From the NCBI GenBank assembly GCA_025938055.1, contig JAICQC010000351.1, positions 1-5,074 on the forward strand: a DNA stretch of 5,074 nt, written 5' to 3'. The position numbers and the translations under genes are program-made. The DNA is from Anaerolineales bacterium. GTDB lineage: Bacteria > Chloroflexota > Anaerolineae > Anaerolineales > Villigracilaceae. This document shows positions 1-5,074 of the stretch, one piece after another. The stretch's first letter is position 1. Each line of letters begins with the position of its first letter. Under the pieces are notes generated by a model. It ran no database searches. It was not told the origin of the DNA and saw only the letters and a program-made list of their open reading frames with translations.

Positions 1-905
1 AGAACGCGCTGGACCGCCTGAACATAGGTGTTGAGCTTGGACTGAGCCTGCGGGTCATTATCGTAATCAATACCCGCGAAACGAAGAAACATCGCTACCG
101 TTGGGCGAAGTTCGGTAAGGAAATCTCCCATGCCGCTCATCAACCGCTCATACACGGGCGGGAGCAGCCAGGGGCGAACGAGATTATCCCTCAAGGCATC
201 GGGTTCGAGTGGGGGCCAGGGGTCCGTCTGGACGCTGACGTTCAGACGATTCACCACTGCAAAGCGTTCACCGCTTTCGGAGTCCTCCCGCCATTCGACC
301 ACTTCGACCTGTTCCCCTACTGCATCTACAGCCGGCTGGTCCAGCAGGACTTCGCCTCTTTCGGCATGGTGTTCCCCTGTGGCGAGCCGGTAGAGGGTGG
401 CTCCAGCCAGAACATCAACAAGCTGGATCGTTGAGTCCCCCAGCAGGAAACGCCGCGCCGAGCCCGTGGTCACAACGACTTTGATCGCAAGAGCAGCTGT
501 ACCTACACCACTGATATCTACCTGAGCAAATCGCTGCATGGCACGTTGCATTGCCAGGGCACAAGCCGTTGCCCGAATGGTACTGGAAGTATCGGAGGTG
601 AGTGCGAACGATGCTTCCGTCGAATCGTCAAACCAGCAGGTAATCGCATCCCCACTAAAACCAATCACGCTGCCGCGGTAGCTATCGATCTCCGCCAGCA
701 GCGCGTCGTAGATTTCATTTATCCAGCGCGTCAATTCCTCGGCGCCGCGCTGTGGTCCGAGTGCACGCACCAATGCTTCCGTCATCGGGGTAAAACCGGA
801 GATATCAGCGAAGAGCGCCGCACCAGTGGCATGGTCAGGCAGATCGACGCCACGCGCCAGGGCGAGACGTCGGTCGGTGGGAATATAGGCGTATAAAGAT
901 TCCAA
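1..905 (-). CDS. sAC-like class III adenylate/guanylate cyclase, N-terminal part (3' end outside window)
   Basis: About 301 residues are visible and the frame is still open at the window edge. Residues 28-190 form a class III cyclase C1 domain. FADISGFT supplies the first metal-binding Asp (D34, bases 804-806) and GFSGDAITCWF the second (D86, bases 648-650). The stretch RGAEELTRWINEIYDALLAE and the later DVLAGATLYRL region resemble soluble adenylyl cyclase C1 rather than the canonical one-domain pattern with VN-AAR. From about residue 244 (RPWLLPPVYERL, then FLTELRPTVAMFLRF) a second, C2-like domain begins. At the position of its first metal Asp it has Arg (R275, bases 81-83), as expected if C2 does not bind metal. 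Relatives that open with this sequence are usually very long proteins continuing into an AAA/NTPase module and TPR repeats; that part is not seen here. The expected reaction is ATP (or GTP) to cyclic nucleotide in the cytoplasm. The TTG start at 903-905 is chosen because a TGA lies in frame at 918-920 and the next ATG is residue 41, beyond D34. Family is secure; substrate and activity are inferred. Confidence 0.88.
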   Translation of the reverse strand, partial: MESLYAYIPTDRRLALARGVDLPDHATGAALFADISGFTPMTEALVRALGPQRGAEELTRWINEIYDALLAEIDSYRGSVIGFSGDAITCWFDDSTEASFALTSDTSSTIRATACALAMQRAMQRFAQVDISGVGTAALAIKVVVTTGSARRFLLGDSTIQLVDVLAGATLYRLATGEHHAERGEVLLDQPAVDAVGEQVEVVEWREDSESGERFAVVNRLNVSVQTDPWPPLEPDALRDNLVRPWLLPPVYERLMSGMGDFLTELRPTVAMFLRFAGIDYDNDPQAQSKLNTYVQAVQRV

Positions 906-914
906 GTTGACCTT
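903..914 (-). promoter_or_regulatory. Shine-Dalgarno and TTG start of the cyclase gene
   Basis: On the minus strand AAGG (911-914) is followed by five bases and then TTG (903-905). The resulting N-terminus, MESLYAYIPTDRR, matches how I remember Chloroflexota cyclases of this type beginning. An in-frame TGA at 918-920 leaves only ATT (915-917) as another upstream candidate, and no in-frame ATG occurs before the catalytic motif. Confidence 0.6.
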
Positions 915-941
915 AATTCAGGAGAGGTGGACCATGCACAA

Positions 942-971
942 AGATTACTCTTGAAAGAGCAATATTGCCAA
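942..971 (-). promoter_or_regulatory. weak candidate promoter for the cyclase gene
   Basis: Reading the minus strand, TTGGCA (966-971) resembles a -35 box with one mismatch to TTGACA. After 18 bases TAATCT (942-947) is a poor -10 match, with three of six consensus bases. The position would give a leader of roughly 30 bases before the TTG start. A TAAAAT further upstream has no matching -35. This is a guess from spacing and consensus only, and sigma-factor preferences in this organism are unknown. Confidence 0.22.
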
Positions 972-1051
972 TGACAGTATTTTACCTTTCATGTAGCTGA
1001 GGCGCTGCCGGGAATGTTGAAGCAATTGACGAACTTCCGTTTATTGAGAGC

Positions 1052-1083
1052 GGGACGCCTGTGGAATGGACCACAAGCGTCCC
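1052..1083 (-). terminator. hairpin terminator candidate after the C25-type protease gene
   Basis: GGGACGC at 1052-1058 pairs with GCGTCCC at 1077-1083. After one C/A mismatch the stem continues with TGTGG (1060-1064) against CCACA (1071-1075), closing a six-base loop at 1065-1070. It begins 13 bases beyond the stop codon of the large minus-strand gene, where a terminator is expected. On the minus strand the bases after the stem are GCTCTCAATAAAC, so there is no proper U-tract. On the plus strand the following bases are pyrimidine-rich (ATTCTCTTCCTTTCT). It may act as a terminator without a U-tail, as a 3' end stabiliser, or with Rho. Confidence 0.5.
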
Positions 1084-1096
1084 ATTCTCTTCCTTT

Positions 1097-4000
1097 CTAC
1101 CGGAACTTGAAATTCAACAGATACGTCTGCCCGTCAATGAACTGAACACTCACCTGCCGGCAGGTTCCCTGCCACGATTTTTCCGTCTTCCAGACATATG
1201 TGTAAATTCCTGTTGCGGGGTCATACGTGAGAGAGCTGGATCCGGCAGTCGAGGTCTGCTCAACACTGTCGATTGGGTTTAGGGTATTACACTCGATCTG
1301 TCGCGAATGCGGGTATCCGGCTGCTAACACAGCCAGTCCCTGATTTCCATTGAGACTGAACTTGAGCGGGACAGCCCGACCAGCATTCATCTGGTTCATG
1401 ACCGGCGGATTCTTAACCGGATCGAAGAAGCCCATGAAGTTGAAGATTACCTGGTAGGAGACACTGCCTGTGGCTGTGTTCCCGGCGTTGTCTGTCGCCG
1501 TGCAATTGATCGTCTTGGTGCCAACCGTGCTCGTGGAGACGGGGTCACAACTTTGTGTGGCAATCCCCGAGCCACTATCTGTTGCACCTGCGCTGGCTGT
1601 GGCAGTGCCGTTCAGAAAAACCGGATTCGGCGAGACGCTGGGAGTCAGGGTCGGTGCGGTCTTATCGATCATGATCGGGCCGAATGTAGCGGTGGCAGTG
1701 CCGCCCGCGTTGTCTGTTGCCGTGCCGCTGGCGGTAAACGTGCCATCCGTGCTGAAAACCTGGTCCGCGGGGCAGGAGGCGATTCCACTGCCGGTATCAC
1801 TACAGGTGAAATGGACGGTCACAGTCTGGTTCGTCCACACGCCCGCGGTGTAGGATGTGCTGTCCGCCTTGGTGGCAGTGGCTGTGATTGTCGGAGGCGT
1901 TGAGTCGCCTACGATCGTAAGTGACAGACCGAGACGCTGTGAACTCTCATAAAAATCATCACTTAATTCCAGAGTGTTGCCCGGGCTGACGGGTATGGCG
2001 CCGTTGAAGTAGGCATCGACCGTGTACGTGCCCGGCGGCAGAGAGACTTCTCCCAGCGCGGCGTTGCCCTGGAAATCTGCGATCACGGAGGCGGCAAATA
2101 TGTCCGTGCTGTTATAAACTACAAAAACCACCGACTTGCCACCCAGCGCCCGCCCGGACGAATCGCGGACCACCGCGACGAACGGCGTCGGTTGATTGGC
2201 TGAAATGCTTGCTGAGGTCGGTGTGACGGTAAGAGTCGTACTGTCCTTATTGACTGTAAACAATCGCGCGTCATTCGAACCAAGATATTGCGCGTTGCCG
2301 GGGAAACTTGCCTGAACGGTATAGTCGCCCGGAGGGATCACAAGCTTCAAGGTTATTGTTGCCTCACCAGATGAATCGGTGAACGCCAGAGCCTGCTGTC
2401 CACCGATATTCAGGGACACAAGCTGGTTTGCAAGTGGTTGTCCATCTGATTGCAGTGATAACTGGAAAGTGCTGTCTTTCAAGTAAATCCCATTCGAAGG
2501 CGGCGACTGTAACTCCAGCGTCGTCGCAGCAGGCGGCGGAAGCTGTGTGGATTCCTCTGTGATAATGCTATAGTACGCGCCGAGATTGGTCGCCAGAGTG
2601 GTCAGACCCGCGCCACCGACTGCCTGCACCATGAACAGGACACCCGAGGCACTCGTACCAGATGGCAGATTAAGCGTGCCTTCCCACAGGGTGAGATCAT
2701 CAGCATCCTGGACGAGGTCAAGCGGGAGCCAGGTGCCGTGAGAGCTGCTTCCGGGTTTCCCGGTATAGAGCACCCAGACAGCCTGCATGCCTGCCGATCC
2801 ATCGGCTACGGCATTGACGCTGAATGTCAGGGTATTGCCATCTTCCACTGCGGACGCGCCCAGGATGGTCGGTGCCGCGCTGACCCCGGCAGCCTGAGTC
2901 TCTGCTGCACCGTTTGTCCAGTTGGCGGAGAGATAGTAAAGCTGCAGGTCCAACTGGTCAAATTTGCGCAGGGTGCCATCGATGGCGCCGGGCGCGCTCG
3001 AGCGGAACTGCGCCGGGAACACGATCAGCCGGGTCGCGCCGCCACTGATCGCGTCGGAGTAGTTCGGCGCCCACGTCTGGGTGGGGTAGAAAACGTCTGT
3101 GTTGAACGACAAGTGTGCTGTGGATGTCTCCGTTGTTGGCGAAGAGGTGAGCGGGACGATTCCGTTCAAATCAGTGTAGGTGCCACCGCGCAGAGCCACA
3201 CCCTGAAGGACGTTGCCCGCCACGTTGACGTTAAAGATCTGCTTTGGATAGATCGGCTCAAATGGATTGGCGACAACCCCATCCGCACCGGAAAGGTATG
3301 TGGTCGTAACAGTCGAGCCATCCGAGAGGTTTTCGAGCGTCTTCGTATGCGTGGTGACGGCAGGGTTCAAAACGACCGCTGTGCTGCGCAGCCCGAAGTT
3401 TGCACCGGGACCGGTCGTGACCGGGTCGGTAGCGCCGACGATTGAGTTCTCGGTCGGCGGGTTGAGGCGCGCCCCAGGCATATCCACTTTCATCATCGGG
3501 AGACCATAGAGCGCCATCTCGACGAGAGTCTTCTGGTCGATGCCGGTTAGTTGAGCCGTTTCTGCCAGATACTGCTGCTTGGCTTTTACGATGGCTTGTC
3601 CGACCGATATCGGGCCGCTGCCGGTGCGCAGCTGTTGCGCCATGAGCAGGAAGAGGCGCTCGCCGTATTCGGTCAGTTCGGTATCACCATAGGCATAGCC
3701 CGTGGCGGAAATATACGCCGCCGCACCCTTGCGCAGGAAAGCTTTCGCCCAGTCCGGGTCCGGTGAGATGCCGGACAGCAGGTCGCTGTTCGGAATGCTG
3801 TAACCTCCGTGACAACCCAGGGCGAGGATCAACACATCGCTCAAATCTGTTGAGGATTGGAGGATCTCCAATGCCGCAAGCTGGGTGGTGTAATCCGCCG
3901 CCAGCAGGTTGCCCGCACTGAAATGCCCGGAGAGCATGGCGATGTCGAGATTGCCGCCCAGTAACTTTGTGCGTAGCTCATCGGCTGTCCACGCGCTCGG

Positions 4001-5074
4001 GTCGGTGGGAGGCAGTCCGGGTGCCTGGATCAGGGTGTCGGCGCTCGAGTTCGTGCCGGCGTCCATTTCCGCTTTGATCGCTACAGCTGCATCACCGACG
4101 AAATCATAACCCGTGACTAACGCCGAATTCGGCACGATCACACCATCCGTCTGAATGTAGGCATTGACTGCCGCACTAATATCGGTGGCAGTGTCCACCA
4201 GCCGCCCAACTGCCAGGTCGGGCAGCGCCAGCGTGTGTCCGGCTTGTGCGAAGTCCACCTGTGAGCCGAAGCCGTCCTGTCCCTGCACAAGGTTGGTCTT
4301 CAACCCCGCCTCGGAAGCTGTAGAGGGCGCGACCGGCACGACATACTCCTTTTCATTGGCAAGACCTGAAACATCCTGCACCTGGAAGAACGGGATGACA
4401 TCTGCGCCGCCAGCCAGGACGATGTATTCGAGATCCGGGTTTGCCGTACGGTAGGCATCGATCACATTTTTGATCTCATTGGCTACCGTATTCTTGGCTG
4501 ACGCGCAAGCCAGGTTCGCATCTGCCTGTGCGTTGGCAAAGGCAACGCGCGGATATTGAGAGTCGGCGAGGTCGATTACTACACCGGATACATCACTGCG
4601 TCCAGCCAGCGCTTCAAGGTCACTGATTGCATCGTCGAGTTCTGTTGATGTCCCATGCAGACGGCTGGAATCGGTCAGGATCAGCGTTCGATAGGACCCT
4701 GAATCGGGCGATCCGGAGATGACTTGCAGCGAATCCGGCACAGGCTGTACCAGACCACAAACCCCGCCCGCGACCGTTACTTCCAGGGTAAATAGAGTCT
4801 CGAGGTTATAAGGTCCAACGACGCGTACGTAGAGATCCTCCTGCAGGTCATATGTGTTGCGCTGGATTGTCTGGACGGTCGCATACGGGTCCATCGAAAT
4901 GCCCAGCAGACTGCGTCGCGCAGCGCTGGAGTACGCGTCCAGGGAGCCGGAGGGCAATGACCCTGAGGGCAGCGAACCCCAAGGCAGGGAGCCCGATGGA
5001 AGTGAACCTGACGGCAGCGAGCCAGAGGGCAAGGAGCCCGATGGAAGTGAACCTGACGGCAGCGAACCCCAAGG
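1097..5074 (-). CDS. secreted multidomain C25 (gingipain-like) peptidase with Ig-like, HYR-like and PxKF domains; 5' end outside window
   Basis: 1325 residues are visible, counted here from the first complete codon at 5072-5074; the stop is TAG at 1097-1099. Order: residues 1-45, nine PSGSL-type repeats; 46-105, a beta-rich segment ending YVRVVGPYNLETLFTLEVT, like the rear half of a PPC domain; about 139-529, a peptidase C25/clan CD region with LAGGADVIPFF, a hydrophobic strand ending LSGH (H384, bases 3923-3925) and another ending LALGC-HGGY (C421, bases 3812-3814), then YGLPMM closing the domain; 530-730, a beta-rich linker; 731-1055, three Ig/FN3-like modules; 1058-1209, two HYR-like modules with DNAGG/DNAGN turns and paired cysteines; 1211-1325, a PxKF-type C-terminal domain (AVPLKFSL, YTYVWKTEKSW). 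The His-Cys pair fits a cysteine protease cleaving after a specific residue, but specificity cannot be read. The design implies export, yet any signal peptide lies beyond the window. No LPXTG, PEP-CTERM or C-terminal membrane helix is present. The TTG at 5030-5032 lies inside a repeat and is probably not the start. Confidence 0.87.
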   Translation of the reverse strand, partial: PWGSLPSGSLPSGSLPSGSLPSGSLPSGSLPWGSLPSGSLPSGSLDAYSSAARRSLLGISMDPYATVQTIQRNTYDLQEDLYVRVVGPYNLETLFTLEVTVAGGVCGLVQPVPDSLQVISGSPDSGSYRTLILTDSSRLHGTSTELDDAISDLEALAGRSDVSGVVIDLADSQYPRVAFANAQADANLACASAKNTVANEIKNVIDAYRTANPDLEYIVLAGGADVIPFFQVQDVSGLANEKEYVVPVAPSTASEAGLKTNLVQGQDGFGSQVDFAQAGHTLALPDLAVGRLVDTATDISAAVNAYIQTDGVIVPNSALVTGYDFVGDAAVAIKAEMDAGTNSSADTLIQAPGLPPTDPSAWTADELRTKLLGGNLDIAMLSGHFSAGNLLAADYTTQLAALEILQSSTDLSDVLILALGCHGGYSIPNSDLLSGISPDPDWAKAFLRKGAAAYISATGYAYGDTELTEYGERLFLLMAQQLRTGSGPISVGQAIVKAKQQYLAETAQLTGIDQKTLVEMALYGLPMMKVDMPGARLNPPTENSIVGATDPVTTGPGANFGLRSTAVVLNPAVTTHTKTLENLSDGSTVTTTYLSGADGVVANPFEPIYPKQIFNVNVAGNVLQGVALRGGTYTDLNGIVPLTSSPTTETSTAHLSFNTDVFYPTQTWAPNYSDAISGGATRLIVFPAQFRSSAPGAIDGTLRKFDQLDLQLYYLSANWTNGAAETQAAGVSAAPTILGASAVEDGNTLTFSVNAVADGSAGMQAVWVLYTGKPGSSSHGTWLPLDLVQDADDLTLWEGTLNLPSGTSASGVLFMVQAVGGAGLTTLATNLGAYYSIITEESTQLPPPAATTLELQSPPSNGIYLKDSTFQLSLQSDGQPLANQLVSLNIGGQQALAFTDSSGEATITLKLVIPPGDYTVQASFPGNAQYLGSNDARLFTVNKDSTTLTVTPTSASISANQPTPFVAVVRDSSGRALGGKSVVFVVYNSTDIFAASVIADFQGNAALGEVSLPPGTYTVDAYFNGAIPVSPGNTLELSDDFYESSQRLGLSLTIVGDSTPPTITATATKADSTSYTAGVWTNQTVTVHFTCSDTGSGIASCPADQVFSTDGTFTASGTATDNAGGTATATFGPIMIDKTAPTLTPSVSPNPVFLNGTATASAGATDSGSGIATQSCDPVSTSTVGTKTINCTATDNAGNTATGSVSYQVIFNFMGFFDPVKNPPVMNQMNAGRAVPLKFSLNGNQGLAVLAAGYPHSRQIECNTLNPIDSVEQTSTAGSSSLTYDPATGIYTYVWKTEKSWQGTCRQVSVQFIDGQTYLLNFKFR
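4940..5074 (-). repeat. in-frame tandem repeat: 9 x 15 bases encoding PSGSL/PWGSL, with 45- and 90-base higher-order periods
   Basis: Nine consecutive 15-base units encode, in protein order, PWGSL, five PSGSL, PWGSL and two PSGSL. The 15-base units differ mainly at third codon positions, but larger units are nearly identical: 4988-5020 equals 5033-5065 exactly (33 bases, 45-base offset), and 4968-4984 equals 5058-5074 exactly (90-base offset, running into the window edge). The Trp-containing unit recurs at 30 residues. The tract is still in full register at 5074, so the array continues outside. It belongs to the large protease gene and interrupts what looks like a beta-sandwich domain. Confidence 0.93.

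Noticed and set aside
130..896. Two plus-strand open frames (130-393 and 546-896)
   Set aside because: Both are antisense to the cyclase coding region, which has conserved catalytic motifs across this span; their translations resemble no known family.
919..954. Plus-strand mini-ORF MHKDYS (934-954) preceded by a purine-rich GGAGAGG
   Set aside because: The Shine-Dalgarno-like match is good, but six codons with no following gene on the plus strand give no support for a real peptide or leader; chance is more likely.
945..960. Small inverted repeat CTCTTGAAAGAG as an operator
   Set aside because: The five-base arms with a tiny loop are too short to separate from chance.
2738..3445. 235-residue plus-strand open frame
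   Set aside because: It lies wholly antisense to the protease gene, its translation is Arg/Gly/Cys-rich with no recognisable domain, and it has no clear ribosome-binding site.
5030..5032. TTG as the start codon of the large protease gene
   Set aside because: It is one Leu codon inside a repeat unit that continues upstream in frame to the window edge, there is no ribosome-binding site, and the result would be an exported protein without a signal peptide.
4848..5072. 74-residue minus-strand reading frame with its own repeat pattern (RFTSIGL...)
   Set aside because: A 15-base repeat without stops stays open in more than one frame. This frame ends soon after the repeats, while the overlapping frame continues into a recognisable protease.

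Overview
The window holds parts of two large protein genes, both on the minus strand, with a 191-base gap between them. I see no RNA genes, CRISPR arrays, insertion sequences or attachment sites, and no convincing gene on the plus strand. Both genes run off the window, so neither is complete. The protein families suggest an Anaerolineae/Chloroflexus-like member of the phylum Chloroflexota: large nucleotide-cyclase regulators that open with this N-terminal sequence, and large secreted C25-type proteases with many beta-sandwich domains, are familiar there. This assignment comes from remembered protein families, not from a search.

Layout from left to right: (1) 1-905, minus strand: the first ~301 residues of a class III nucleotide cyclase whose layout matches the soluble adenylyl cyclase (sAC) type. 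A complete C1 domain carries both metal-binding aspartates and is followed by the start of C2, where the window ends. (2) 906-1096: an intergenic region with a strong hairpin just after the upstream gene (candidate terminator), a weak candidate promoter, and an AAGG ribosome-binding site in front of a TTG start codon. (3) 1097-5074, minus strand: a secreted or cell-surface multidomain protein missing its N-terminus. In protein order it has a PSGSL pentapeptide repeat tract, the rear half of what looks like a PPC-type beta-sandwich, a peptidase C25 (gingipain-like, clan CD) domain with a visible His/Cys pair, a beta-rich linker, several Ig-like modules, two HYR-like cysteine-containing modules and a C-terminal PxKF-type domain.

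The protease would act outside the cell and the cyclase protein inside it. The hairpin and separate start signals suggest they are transcribed separately, so a functional link is not supported beyond adjacency. The most interesting structure is the hierarchical minisatellite at the right edge (15-, 45- and 90-base periods). It stays in frame, carries the open reading frame past the window boundary, and appears to sit in a loop of a beta-sandwich domain.
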